From positions 124,001-188,000 of the forward strand of contig JAJFFF010000051.1 of NCBI GenBank assembly GCA_021776785.1: a DNA stretch of 64,000 nt. Direction: 5' to 3'. Positions 44,574 through 54,001 of this stretch are shown in pieces. The translations under genes were made by a program, and so were the position numbers. The notes beneath the pieces were generated by a model, which was not told the DNA's origin, did no database searches, and was given only the letters and a program-made list of their open reading frames with translations. Within the stretch, counting starts at the first letter, position 1, and each line of letters opens with the position of its first letter. Source of the stretch: Planctomycetota bacterium (lineage in GTDB: Bacteria > Planctomycetota > PLA2).

Positions 44574-46291
44574 GCGTTACCGCCCATCGTAGTGCGTCGG
44601 CCGGTCTTCTCCACAATGCGATTTCCGATGACCAGCGCGTCTAAGGCGGAACGGTCGAGAACCGCGAGTGCGTCTTGGGCTGTCCGCGCGATCGGTTGTC
44701 CACGCACGTTGAGCGACGTGTTCAACAGGATCGGGACCCCCGTCCGTGCGTGAAAGCCCTCCAGAACCGCGCGCAGGGGGCCGTCGGCGACGGTCTGAAC
44801 GCGCGCGGTGCCATCGACGTGGACCACGGCCGGTGCCCGCTGCCGTGTTTGCTCACGGGCGGCAGCCGCAAACAGCATGTGCGGCGACGGCGCATCGATT
44901 TCGAACCATGCCGCGGCCTCCTCGTCCAATACGGCCGGCGCGAGGGGCCGAAAACCTTCCCGGAACTTCACTGCGGCATTGATGTGGTCGCGGGTGGTCG
45001 CTTGACGCGGGTCACCGAGAATCGAGCGGCCGCCGAGCGCACGCGGGCCAAACTCCATCCGGCCCTGGACCCATCCGATCACCTTGCCGTTCGCGAGCGC
45101 GGTGGCGGCCCAGTCCGCCGGATCGTCCACGTCTGTCACGACGACGTCAGGGTAAGTAGACAGGGCCCTGTCGCACTCGGTCGCGTCCACGGCGTCGCCC
45201 CAGAACACGTCGGTCAACGCCACGCGCGGAGCCCCGGCGACCAGAGCCCCTGCGCCGACGGCGGCGCCCGCGTCGCCCGCGGCCGGAAACGCAAACACCG
45301 TGTTGTAGCCCGCCTCGCACCGTAACCGGCCGTTGAGCGCGCAGTTTAGGAACAAACCGCCCGCGAGTCCTAGGTGCGTGCTGCCGGTGGCCGCACGCAA
45401 ACGCCGCGCGACGGCGAGAACCACGTCCTCGATCACGCGCTGCAGCGCAAACGCGAGGTCCTCATGGGCCGGCGCGAGAGGCGATTCGGGCGCCCGCGGG
45501 GGGCCAAACAGCGCTTCGAACGCGGGGCCTGCCATCCGCATCTTGCCGAGCGGATACGCGAAACGATCCAGCGCGACGCGGTACAGATCTTCGGGATGGG
45601 CTTGGACGAGCGGCTTGAACGCGGCGACGAGGTCGTCGCGCCCAAACGCCGCGAGCCCCGTCGTCTTGCCCTCCCCGCTGTCGGGCCGAAACCCGAGATG
45701 CTGGGTCACGGCCGCATAGACTTTGCCCAGACTGTGCGGATAGGACTGCCGCGCCAGGCACGACAGTTCGCCCCGGCGGGCATGCCATGTGGCTGTCGCC
45801 GTCCACTCGCCCATGCCGTCGGCGGTGAGGATCGCGGCGTCGTCGGCGGGGCCAAACAGCCACGCCTGGGCCGCGTGCGCGCGATGGTGGGCGACGTGCG
45901 TGATCGGCGCGTGGATGTCGAGGGCCGCGAGGTCCCGGCTCAGGCCGCGGACCGTGCGCAGGTACTGCAGGCGGGGCGGCAGGCCGGCTGGGCGCTCGCG
46001 CAGAAACGGGAGCGAGCGCGGGAACCGCCGCAAGACATAGGCGAACTTGCGACCGCGTCCCATGCCGCGCTTCCAGCAGAACGCAACCTGATCGATGTCT
46101 CGCGGTTCCAAGCCGGCGAAGCGCAAAGCCGCAGCGATCGCGCCACGTGGAAACGCGGGCGAATGCTTGGTCGCATCGAAGCGTTCTTCCTCGGCAGCGA
46201 ACACCAGTCGCCCGTCCAAAAAAAGCGCCGCTCCGGCGTCATGACTGTAAGCGTTGAGTCCTAGGACTACCCGGTTCTTGGCCGTCTTCAC
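44570..46291 (-). CDS. Carbamoyltransferase (NodU/CmcH/TobZ family)
   Basis: 573 residues. Uses carbamoyl phosphate and ATP to O-carbamoylate sugars or other hydroxyls. The N-terminal Kae1-like half has GLNAYSHDAGAALFLDGRLV, HVAHHRAHAAQAWLF (metal-binding histidines), TADGMGEWTATA, and the GEGKTTGLAAFG block. The C-terminal half has GRMEFGPRALGGRSILGDPR, a family hallmark. It is divergent from the kinase at 46360 with 68 bases between. Its neighbour on the far side of the transporter is a sugar-related cluster, which fits a role in carbamoylating a glycan (inference). Confidence 0.9.
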   Translation of the reverse strand: MKTAKNRVVLGLNAYSHDAGAALFLDGRLVFAAEEERFDATKHSPAFPRGAIAAALRFAGLEPRDIDQVAFCWKRGMGRGRKFAYVLRRFPRSLPFLRERPAGLPPRLQYLRTVRGLSRDLAALDIHAPITHVAHHRAHAAQAWLFGPADDAAILTADGMGEWTATATWHARRGELSCLARQSYPHSLGKVYAAVTQHLGFRPDSGEGKTTGLAAFGRDDLVAAFKPLVQAHPEDLYRVALDRFAYPLGKMRMAGPAFEALFGPPRAPESPLAPAHEDLAFALQRVIEDVVLAVARRLRAATGSTHLGLAGGLFLNCALNGRLRCEAGYNTVFAFPAAGDAGAAVGAGALVAGAPRVALTDVFWGDAVDATECDRALSTYPDVVVTDVDDPADWAATALANGKVIGWVQGRMEFGPRALGGRSILGDPRQATTRDHINAAVKFREGFRPLAPAVLDEEAAAWFEIDAPSPHMLFAAAAREQTRQRAPAVVHVDGTARVQTVADGPLRAVLEGFHARTGVPILLNTSLNVRGQPIARTAQDALAVLDRSALDALVIGNRIVEKTGRRTTMGGNA

Positions 46292-46359
46292 GTGCGGCAG
46301 TATCCTCGTCGCAAATCCCTCGTTCCGCCAAGCATACTTCCCTTTCGGTCGGAGACCGA

Positions 46360-49300
46360 TTGCTCGACCGCTTCCGCGTGGACCAAGAGTTCACGGGGGG
46401 GATGGGGCTGTTGTGGGCGGTCACGGATGCCCATACCGGACGGCGCTACGCGATCAAGACGATCAAGCCGGAACTGTCCGACCAACAAGAAGTCCTGGAT
46501 GGGTTTTTGGACCAAGCCCGGACGTGGATTGCGCTCGACCGCCACCCCCATCTTGTGCAGGCGTTTTGGTTGATCGAGGAGACCGCCGACGGGCCCTTTT
46601 TGGTCTTGGAATTCGTCGACGGGTGCAACCTGGCAGAGCTGCTGGAGGCCGAAGGACCGCTGCCCGTCGCACGCGCCCTCGACCTTGCCATGCAGTGCGC
46701 CGCCGGCCTCTCTTACGCCCATACGAAACAACTAAACGAAGGTGTGGGGGTCGTGCACCGCGACATCAAGCCGAGCAACCTGCTGGTTGGCGCCGACGAT
46801 CAGTTGAAGGTGTCGGATTTCGGGTTGGCGCGCATCCTGCGCAGCGCGAGCGAGCCTACGCACGTGGCGGGCACGCCGGCGTATTTGGCGCCCGAGCAAG
46901 TGCGACCCGGATCCGTGATTGACGGCCGGACCGATATCTATGCGTTTGGCTTGGTGCTTTACGAGATGCTCGTCGGAACCAATCCTCTCGAAGCGGACAC
47001 GCTGCCGGAGCAGATTGAACGCGTGCTCCACGAGACGCCACCGCCTTTGGTGGGTGTGTCGCCGGGGATTTCGGCGCTGGTCGCGCGGTGCACCGCGAAG
47101 GATCCCGGGCAGCGCCCGCGGTCGTTCACCGAGGTGCTGGCGCATCTGGGGCGCGCGGCGCGCGAGCTCGATCACGCATGGCATGTGGACCCACACGACG
47201 TCGGCGAGCCGTCGGAGCCGGTGGGAATCGCCGTGGGCGAACCCGTTTTGCGCCCGCGTCGCCCGGTTGCCGGCGAACCGTTCTCGGTCTCGCTTGAGAT
47301 TCAAGGCGACATGGGGCCGGGCCCGGTGGATGTGGATTGGGACTTGTCACTCCCGCCCGGCATTCGACTTTTGACGCCGCCGGAGGGGCGCCGGATTCGC
47401 GTCGAAGCTGGTGGTCTCGTGCGGCTACACGCGCCATTGGATGCGATTACCGACAGCGAAGGCGACTATGCGTTTCCGGTGAGCCACGTGTCGGTGCGCG
47501 GGCCGAGTCACGCGAGTCGCTATCCGGTCGTTGCGTTTCAGGCGCCGGTCGCCATGTCGTTTGTGTTGCCGTGGGTTGCCCCGTCGGCGTTGCGTGCGCA
47601 ACTCGTGCAAACGATGAAAACGCCCGGAGGCGCGCTGCTCGCATTCGGAACCGTCGGTGCCGGCAAGTCCCGACTCCTCATCGAGTGCGCGACGATGGCG
47701 GCCGAGTTGGATCGGCGCGTCGTGCGGAGCCGCGCGGACGCGACGGGCATGCGCCCGATGCGCGTCTTAAATGACCTCGCGCGCGAGTTGCTGGAGATCA
47801 GCGCGGGACCCGCGCACGGTGTTCGCGCCGCGGTGAATGACGTGCTGGGCCAAGACCCGTCGACCGCGCGTTACTTCGCCGGCGTTTTGTTAGGCGGCAG
47901 CGCGATTGAAGCCGAGTCGCCGTTGGCCCACCGTTGGTACGCCTTGCTCGAGGCGGCGGCCAAGCGCCAACCCATCGTCGTGCTTCTCGATGATCTGCCG
48001 CACGCTGACGAAGTGGCGCTCCGGGTCTTGTATGAGCTCGCGGCTCGCGTTCGCCGCGAAAACTTGCCGGTCTCGTTCATCGCCACCGCGCGCGACACGC
48101 ACGACAACGCGGCGGCGCAGTATCGCTACGAGTTGCTGCGGGAGTGGACGACGTACGAATCCATTGACCTTCGCCCGCTCGGGCTAAATGCGATCGCGAA
48201 GCTCTTGGAGTCTGTCTTTCCCGGGAGCAACTTCGACGAGGAGGCGCCGTGGATTTTACGGACGATCGCGTCGGCGACGAAGGGCAACCCGCTGTACGTC
48301 GTCGAGATCTTGCGCACGCTTCGCCGCGATCCCACGGCCATAGCGTTGGAAGATGGCGCTTGGCGCGTTTCCGCGACTCTAACGCCCGAGAGCCTGCGTG
48401 CGAGTGTTCCTTCGGAGTTGGCGGCCGTTGTGGCGCGGCGGCTCACCGCGCTATCGCGGGACGCCCGGATCGTGCTGCGCTTCGCCGGAGTTTTGGGTGA
48501 AGAGTTTGACGTGCCGGTCCTAAAGACCGCCGTCGGCGACGAAGCACTCGTCGATCGAGCGCTCGCGGACTTGGAAGACGCGATGTTGGTGCGACCGACG
48601 GACGAGGCTGTCGATCGCTATCGTTTTCCGAGCGGGACGATCCCGACGGTCGTTCGGCGCGCCATTCCGACCACGGATCGCAAGCGTATCTATCGACGTT
48701 GCGCGCGTGCGTTCCTGCAGCACTACACAGGAGAATCGCGCGTTCGACGCGGACTGGCGATCGCGCACATGTTGCGCGCGAGTGGCGCGGAAGAAGAATC
48801 GCTTCCGTTCACGCTGCTGGGATGCCATCGCCTCCTGAGCTTGCAGCTCAACGACCGCGCGCGGCGACTCCTTTCGAACGCGCGTCCTATCTTGGATGTT
48901 GCCACCATCAAGGACACGACGCGCGCGCGCTACTGGTACTTGTACGGCCTGGCGTGCGAAGCCACCGGCGCGTACGACGAGGGGCTCTTCGCGCTGAATC
49001 GGTTCCTTGAAATGACGGTCGAACTCGAAAACGATCGCCGGAGCCTCCCGCGCGCCCATCTGCGGCTCGGGCGCATCCACCAGGCGCGCGGGGAATACCT
49101 TGAAGCACAGTTTGCGTTCAGCGTGGCGCGCGAACTCTACGAAGTGATCGGGGATTATCGCCGGCTTGCGTTCGTCATGGCTTCGATCGCGGAGTTGGCG
49201 CTCGATCGGGGGGACCCGGTCGCGGCATCGCGCCATCTCGAAGTCGCGAAGCGCCTCGCCGAAGACACGGGCAACGAAGGCGCGGCCGTCACAACGCTCA

Positions 49301-50385
49301 ACCTCGACGGGCGATCCGCGCTGCTCCTGGGCGAAACGTTGGCGGCGCATGAAACTTTCCTCGAGGCAGAAAAACGTGCGCGCGCACTCGGCGACCGACA
49401 GCAGCGCGCACGCGCCCTGGTCGGGTTGGCTCGTTCGTCGTTGGAACTCGGGTACATGCGTAAGGCACGCATGCACATCGAAGAGGCCATCGACCTGTTC
49501 GCGCTGATGGGGAGTAAGCCGGAGCTCGCGGGTGCGCTCCTGCACAAAGGCGATATCGAACGCGGCTCGGGCCGAGCGGATCGGGCGTTAGCGAACTACC
49601 GCCGGGCACAGCGGGCGTTCATGGCGGTCGGGCGTCCTGACGGGATCGCCACGGCACATCGTCGCATTGGGTGTTTGATGCATCTGCGCGGCGACATCAC
49701 GCGTGCGATTCGCGAACTCGCGCTCGCCGCCGAGCAGTTTGGCGAGTTGCATCTTCCCGATCGATACCCCACGCTGCGCGAGCTCGGCACAGCGCTTCTG
49801 GACAACGGCAGCGAACGCGCCGCGCGGGTGGCGTTGGCGCGCGCGAACCGGAAGGACCGCAACTGCGTCGGGCGTGTGCTCACCCGGGTGTCGCGGGCCC
49901 GGTTTTATCTGGACGCCGGCGAGCTGGATCGCGCGCAAGCGTGGGTGCAGCGCGCGGTCCGAAATTCTGTCCGGACGACGGGGCACGTGGCGCGGATCTG
50001 GGCAAACCTGGTCGCGGCCGACGTCGCGGTCGCGGACCGCCGGCTGCACGACGCCCGCCGGTCCGCCGATACCGCGGCGGCGTTCGCGCGCGAGCAGGGC
50101 GATCCCTTGGCCGCCGCCCACGCCGAGCAAGTCTTGCTCGAACTCGCGGCCCGGGCGGGGCGCTTCGAGGAGGCGTCGGAGCGAGCGCACCGCGCCGCCC
50201 GTGCCTACACAGGACGGCATGACGTCGGCGACGCGCCGGCGCGTCTGCTCTGGGCCATGGCGCGCAGCTGGGAGCACTCCCGGCCGACTCGCGCGGCCGG
50301 TCTCCGCCGCGCCGCCGAGCGCTGCTTTGCGCGTTTGGAGCGGCGGGGCCACCGTATTCCCCCTCGATTTTTTTCTGGCCCCTGA
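46360..50385 (+). CDS. Ser/Thr protein kinase fused to AAA ATPase and TPR repeats
   Basis: 1341 residues. Residues 1-270 are a protein kinase: GGMG loop, K33 (AIKTIK), HRDIKPSN (133-140), DFG (153-155), GTPAYLAPEQ. Residues 285-400 look Ig-like. From 430, GTVGAGKS (430-437) starts an AAA/STAND ATPase with Walker B VVLLDDLPHADE. From about 790 to the end are TPR-like helices. This resembles STAND regulators of the PknK type, although no DNA-binding domain is evident. The TTG start at 46360 has GGAG five bases upstream; it is divergent from the carbamoyltransferase. The RsbW/RsbU pair follows, suggesting shared signalling. Confidence 0.85.
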   Translation: MLDRFRVDQEFTGGMGLLWAVTDAHTGRRYAIKTIKPELSDQQEVLDGFLDQARTWIALDRHPHLVQAFWLIEETADGPFLVLEFVDGCNLAELLEAEGPLPVARALDLAMQCAAGLSYAHTKQLNEGVGVVHRDIKPSNLLVGADDQLKVSDFGLARILRSASEPTHVAGTPAYLAPEQVRPGSVIDGRTDIYAFGLVLYEMLVGTNPLEADTLPEQIERVLHETPPPLVGVSPGISALVARCTAKDPGQRPRSFTEVLAHLGRAARELDHAWHVDPHDVGEPSEPVGIAVGEPVLRPRRPVAGEPFSVSLEIQGDMGPGPVDVDWDLSLPPGIRLLTPPEGRRIRVEAGGLVRLHAPLDAITDSEGDYAFPVSHVSVRGPSHASRYPVVAFQAPVAMSFVLPWVAPSALRAQLVQTMKTPGGALLAFGTVGAGKSRLLIECATMAAELDRRVVRSRADATGMRPMRVLNDLARELLEISAGPAHGVRAAVNDVLGQDPSTARYFAGVLLGGSAIEAESPLAHRWYALLEAAAKRQPIVVLLDDLPHADEVALRVLYELAARVRRENLPVSFIATARDTHDNAAAQYRYELLREWTTYESIDLRPLGLNAIAKLLESVFPGSNFDEEAPWILRTIASATKGNPLYVVEILRTLRRDPTAIALEDGAWRVSATLTPESLRASVPSELAAVVARRLTALSRDARIVLRFAGVLGEEFDVPVLKTAVGDEALVDRALADLEDAMLVRPTDEAVDRYRFPSGTIPTVVRRAIPTTDRKRIYRRCARAFLQHYTGESRVRRGLAIAHMLRASGAEEESLPFTLLGCHRLLSLQLNDRARRLLSNARPILDVATIKDTTRARYWYLYGLACEATGAYDEGLFALNRFLEMTVELENDRRSLPRAHLRLGRIHQARGEYLEAQFAFSVARELYEVIGDYRRLAFVMASIAELALDRGDPVAASRHLEVAKRLAEDTGNEGAAVTTLNLDGRSALLLGETLAAHETFLEAEKRARALGDRQQRARALVGLARSSLELGYMRKARMHIEEAIDLFALMGSKPELAGALLHKGDIERGSGRADRALANYRRAQRAFMAVGRPDGIATAHRRIGCLMHLRGDITRAIRELALAAEQFGELHLPDRYPTLRELGTALLDNGSERAARVALARANRKDRNCVGRVLTRVSRARFYLDAGELDRAQAWVQRAVRNSVRTTGHVARIWANLVAADVAVADRRLHDARRSADTAAAFAREQGDPLAAAHAEQVLLELAARAGRFEEASERAHRAARAYTGRHDVGDAPARLLWAMARSWEHSRPTRAAGLRRAAERCFARLERRGHRIPPRFFSGP

Positions 50386-50470
50386 CCGGCCTTCGGACGC
50401 CCCTTGGGAGGCCGTTCGCGGCGGGGTTGCCCAGGGGACGTCCGCGCGCTACGATCCCACCACCGCACCC

Positions 50471-50929
50471 ATGTCGAATCCCCCTGTCGTGAAGGGTGGA
50501 AGAGAGGCGATCCACCTTTCTTTCGCTGCCAATATGCGCTTCGTTCGCCCCGTGCGGCACTTTATCAAGGCGCTATGCGAGCTTGCTCAGTACGGCAGGG
50601 ATGAATTGGAAACCATTTCATTGGTGATCACCGAGTTGCTCAACAACTCGATCGAGCATGGCTGCAACAAGCCGGAGGACGAGATCGACGTGCGTTTGAT
50701 CGTCACCGATTCACGATTTCGGTTTGCCGTTACCGACCCCGGCCGCGGCGGCAAGGATTTTGCCGATCAGGCGCTGGACCGCGCGAAGCTCACTCCGAAC
50801 CTGGAAGATCCGCGCGGGCGCGGGTTGTTCTTGATCCGAACCTATATGGACGAATTTGCGGTGCAATACGACCCCAACGTCGGGACAACGTTTGTCGTTG
50901 CCAAGTCTCTGCAAGCGAGGGAATCGTGA
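50471..50929 (+). CDS. RsbW-like anti-sigma regulatory ATPase
   Basis: 152 residues with a GHKL ATPase fold. ISLVITELLNNSIEHGC is the N box with the Mg-binding Asn, VTDPGRGG the G1 box, and DPRGRGLFLIRTYMD the G2 region. It is a HATPase_c_2 protein of the RsbW/SpoIIAB type, a Ser kinase or anti-sigma factor that is released when its antagonist (STAS) is unphosphorylated. Its stop overlaps the next start (GTGA). No anti-sigma antagonist gene is near. The ribosome-binding site is weak. Confidence 0.85.
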   Translation: MSNPPVVKGGREAIHLSFAANMRFVRPVRHFIKALCELAQYGRDELETISLVITELLNNSIEHGCNKPEDEIDVRLIVTDSRFRFAVTDPGRGGKDFADQALDRAKLTPNLEDPRGRGLFLIRTYMDEFAVQYDPNVGTTFVVAKSLQARES

Positions 50930-52221
50930 CCGACTGGGCTGCCGCGCAGACGGGGTTTCTCACCGGGGACAAGACGAAGGATGCGCGCAATGTCGCCATC
51001 CTTCTCGATACCATTGCCGAGGTCAGCGCGAACCGAAACCTCGGCTCGCTTCTGAAGTCGATCGTCGATAAGGCGCTTGCCATCTCGAATGCCGATCGCG
51101 GCCTGCTGCTTTTGCACGACACGGAAAAAAACGTGCTGCGGGTGGAAGTCGCGCGCGACAAGAATGGCAACGCGCTTCCGTCGAGCGCCAAGTACTCCCA
51201 GTCGATTCCGGCCAAGGTGTTTAAGTCGGGAACGGCGGAGACGCTCATGGATGCGGCGGGCGGAGGCGATATCGCACTCGGCCAATCCATTCTGGACCTG
51301 CGCCTCGTGAGTGTGATGTGCGCGCCGCTCAAGACGTCCAACGAGATATTCGGCGTGCTCTACGTCGACAGTCGCGCATCGGCGAAGGGGTTTACGAAGG
51401 CGGACCTCGAGTTGTTTACGACGCTCGGGTCGCAGTGCGGCCTCGCCGTTCATAACGCGAAGCTGGTTGAATCGTATTTGGAGCAACAGCGCTTGCGCCA
51501 CAGCTTGCACGTCGCGAAAGATATTCAACAAGGCATGCTGCCGCGCCGCTCGATTGAGCGGCCCCACGTCGAGATTGCCGGATTCAACCGACCTTGCGAA
51601 GAGACAGGCGGCGACTACTTTGACTATATCCCGATGGGTGACCGCCGTCTCGGCGTCGTGATCGGGGATGTCTCCGGACATGGAATCGGCGCGGCCTTGT
51701 TTATGACGACGGCGCGTGCGCTGCTACGGGCGTTCACGTACACGCGCGACAATCCCGCAGACGTTTTGCGCGACGTCAACATGTTCCTGGAGCGCGACAT
51801 GCCGTCGAGCGCGTTCATGACGCTGTTTTTTGGCGAAGTGAACACGTCGACCGGCTCCGTTCGGTACGCATCGGCCGGCCACAACCCAGTCATCTTGTTT
51901 CGTAAGGCCACGGGCAAGTTCGAGATGTTGGAACGAACGGGCCCGGGGCTGGGCATCATCGAGGGCGCCGAGTACGGAATCGGCGAGACGCCGCCTCTCG
52001 GCGTGGGCGACATCTTGTTGCTCTACACCGATGGACTGCCCGAAGCGATGAACGGGAACAAGGAATTGTTTGGCGAGGAGCGCCTGAAGACGCTGCTGGC
52101 GGGCTTGCAGGAGCGTTCGCCGCAAGAAATCGTGAAGCAACTGATACGTGCGATCACCGCATGGACGCGTTCGGACGTATTTGAGGATGACGTCACCTTG
52201 GTTGTTGTGAAGGGGACGTAG
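50926..52221 (+). CDS. GAF-domain PP2C phosphatase, RsbU/SpoIIE type
   Basis: 431 residues. An N-terminal GAF domain (about 25-180; NRNLGSLLKSIVDKALAISN, GVLYVDSRA) is followed by a linker helix (LRHSLHVAKDIQQGMLPRR) and a SpoIIE/PP2C phosphatase with ETGGDYFDY, VIGDVSGHGIGAALFM, YASAGHNPVILF and LLLYTDGLPEAMN, including the metal-binding Asps. It would dephosphorylate an RsbV-like STAS protein to free a sigma factor. It is coupled to the RsbW-like gene, giving a partner-switch module. Confidence 0.9.
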   Translation: MTDWAAAQTGFLTGDKTKDARNVAILLDTIAEVSANRNLGSLLKSIVDKALAISNADRGLLLLHDTEKNVLRVEVARDKNGNALPSSAKYSQSIPAKVFKSGTAETLMDAAGGGDIALGQSILDLRLVSVMCAPLKTSNEIFGVLYVDSRASAKGFTKADLELFTTLGSQCGLAVHNAKLVESYLEQQRLRHSLHVAKDIQQGMLPRRSIERPHVEIAGFNRPCEETGGDYFDYIPMGDRRLGVVIGDVSGHGIGAALFMTTARALLRAFTYTRDNPADVLRDVNMFLERDMPSSAFMTLFFGEVNTSTGSVRYASAGHNPVILFRKATGKFEMLERTGPGLGIIEGAEYGIGETPPLGVGDILLLYTDGLPEAMNGNKELFGEERLKTLLAGLQERSPQEIVKQLIRAITAWTRSDVFEDDVTLVVVKGT

Positions 52222-52292
52222 CTCGGCTTGGTGCGGGTTCGCCTGCGCCGGAGCTCGGAGCGGGACGAGTTGGTTGGGCGGGAGTGTAGCCG

Positions 52293-53657
52293 GTGCGTAC
52301 GTTTCTTATTTTGGCGGTGATCGGTGTTGCCATCGGGGCCGCGCTTCTGTGGCCGAAGCGGGGCGAATCCAAGCCTGCGCTCGAAGTGTCCATTCCGTCT
52401 CTCACCTGGGAGAAGCTGGAACTGCGGATGCTCGACTCGCCGCAGCGGCGCGCGTGGACCTATCAAGTTCGGCTCCATTCGCGCGCGGATCGCGAGCTCC
52501 ACCTCGAGGCGAAGCTGGATCAGCCGACGGCCAACGTCAAGCTGCGCGTGGACGGCGACAAGTCGCTGCTCCCCGGCGCGCACGGCCAGATGCGCCTTGT
52601 CTTTGTCGTACCTCCGCGATTCGGCAAGTTCGAGAATGGGGTGACGATCACGTCACCGCAACTGCCCGACTGGAAGAAGCGCTACAACATTGTCGGCGAG
52701 GTCGTCGATCGCCCCCTCGAAGGTTCGTACATGTTCGCGAACCCCAGTTCGGTCTCGCTCGGCGAAGTCGAAGCGGGTTCGCGCACACCGATCTTGGTGG
52801 CGCTGGAGAGCCGCGGCGACGAGCCCGTCTCCATTACCGAGTTCGAAGTCTCCAATCCCGAGCGCGTGCGTGTGCGCGGCTTTCGCTCCGGCGCCGTGAT
52901 TGTCGCGGGCGGCGATTTGCAGGTGGACGGCATCTTCCTCGCACCGCCGCAACCTGGCCCGTTTCGCGAGCGCATTCGCGTTAAGTCGGACGCGATCAAT
53001 GTGCCGCGTGGCCTGGACGTGTTGATCACGGGCTCCGTCGTTACCGACTATACGCCGCGGCCCTTGCGCATCGATCGGCGTACGGCGTACGCGCATCGGG
53101 AACCGGAGTTCAAGGTTTCAATCATCGGGCGCAAGGGAACCAAGCCGTTCACGGTTCGTCAGATCGCGGGGCACGCCGCGCACTTCACGGTTGCATCCAA
53201 GGGCACCACCGAGCCTGCGTCGAAACAAGACGTCGTTCTCAAACTTCGCCGCGACGCTCCGCTGGCCATCGAGAAGCCGCACGAACTACGGATTCGATTG
53301 ACGCTCTCGGTGGACGTGGAGGTCGTTTGGCCTGTGAGCACGCGCGTGCTCCCCGCGATCCGGCCTCAGCCCGCGCGCCTTAACTTCGGTCGGCTCGCGC
53401 CCGGCACACCCAAGGTTTTGATCGTGCGCCTTCTCGCGAGCGACGGGCGTCAGTTCCAGGCGAAGTGTCCGCCGACCGAGCGCGGCAAGTTCATCGCCCA
53501 GGTCCAGGGCGGCGTGGGCATGCAGCAGACGATCAGGGTCAACGTAAAGCCCGGCCTCCCGCTCGGCGTCCACAACGATCAAGTGATCGTCGAAACCGGC
53601 GACAAGGACGTCCCGATCATAAGAATCCCCATAAGCATCGAAATCAGAAACCAATAA
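52293..53657 (+). CDS. Single-pass membrane protein with Ig-like repeats
   Basis: 454 residues, GTG start. An N-terminal membrane segment (TFLILAVIGVAIGAALLW) is followed by about four strand-rich modules that look Ig-like, for example SSVSLGEVEAGSRTPILVAL and PARLNFGRLAPGTPKVLIVR. These 'xxFGxxxxGxxxxxxVxLxN' phrases resemble DUF1573/ASH-type domains. Most of the protein would be periplasmic. It is the fourth gene of the kinase/RsbW/RsbU group, with 71 bases before it. Its role is unknown. Confidence 0.65.
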   Translation: MRTFLILAVIGVAIGAALLWPKRGESKPALEVSIPSLTWEKLELRMLDSPQRRAWTYQVRLHSRADRELHLEAKLDQPTANVKLRVDGDKSLLPGAHGQMRLVFVVPPRFGKFENGVTITSPQLPDWKKRYNIVGEVVDRPLEGSYMFANPSSVSLGEVEAGSRTPILVALESRGDEPVSITEFEVSNPERVRVRGFRSGAVIVAGGDLQVDGIFLAPPQPGPFRERIRVKSDAINVPRGLDVLITGSVVTDYTPRPLRIDRRTAYAHREPEFKVSIIGRKGTKPFTVRQIAGHAAHFTVASKGTTEPASKQDVVLKLRRDAPLAIEKPHELRIRLTLSVDVEVVWPVSTRVLPAIRPQPARLNFGRLAPGTPKVLIVRLLASDGRQFQAKCPPTERGKFIAQVQGGVGMQQTIRVNVKPGLPLGVHNDQVIVETGDKDVPIIRIPISIEIRNQ

Positions 53658-53682
53658 AGCCAAACCCACCCACAAATCGATA

Positions 53683-53959
53683 CCCAAGGCGGTACCGGGT
53701 TGGATTTTTATCGGTGTAAGTGCTTGATGTGAAATGGGTTACGTCGTCATGGTGCGGCATTGGTGACGCGCTGAGGCGATTCTGGATGACAGGAGGCTGT
53801 CTGCAGAACGCCGAGAATCGGCGATTTACGGCGCTCTAGAGGCAACAGTGTTGGATGACTGTTGCAAAAAGTGCGTCACCAATGCCGCACCTCACGCGCA
53901 TAAAGCGTTGTTCAGGAATCAGTTACAGCAAAAAAAATCCAACCCGGTACCGCATTGGG
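53683..53959. repeat. Nested inverted-repeat element enclosing three hairpins
   Basis: An outer 27-bp inverted repeat (53683-53709 and 53933-53959, 26 of 27 bases complementary) encloses an inner perfect 18-bp inverted repeat (53752-53769 and 53873-53890). Inside the inner pair lie three perfect hairpins: GACAG/CTGTC (53788-53801), GCCGA/TCGGC (53810-53822) and GCAACAGT/ACTGTTGC (53842-53865). The rest of the gap between the two convergent stops (53657, 54002) has a T-run near 53989. I found no open frame with a convincing start. It may be a structured RNA, a convergent-terminator region, or a transposon relic. Confidence 0.75.
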
Positions 53960-54001
53960 TGCCGGATTGGGTGATTGGGGGCGGTTGTTTTTTGGCTTTG
54001 C

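Noticed and set aside
53683-53959. Retron-type msr-msd RNA
   Set aside because: The nested repeats recall one, but there is no reverse transcriptase within the window and the size and order of the stems do not fit a known retron.
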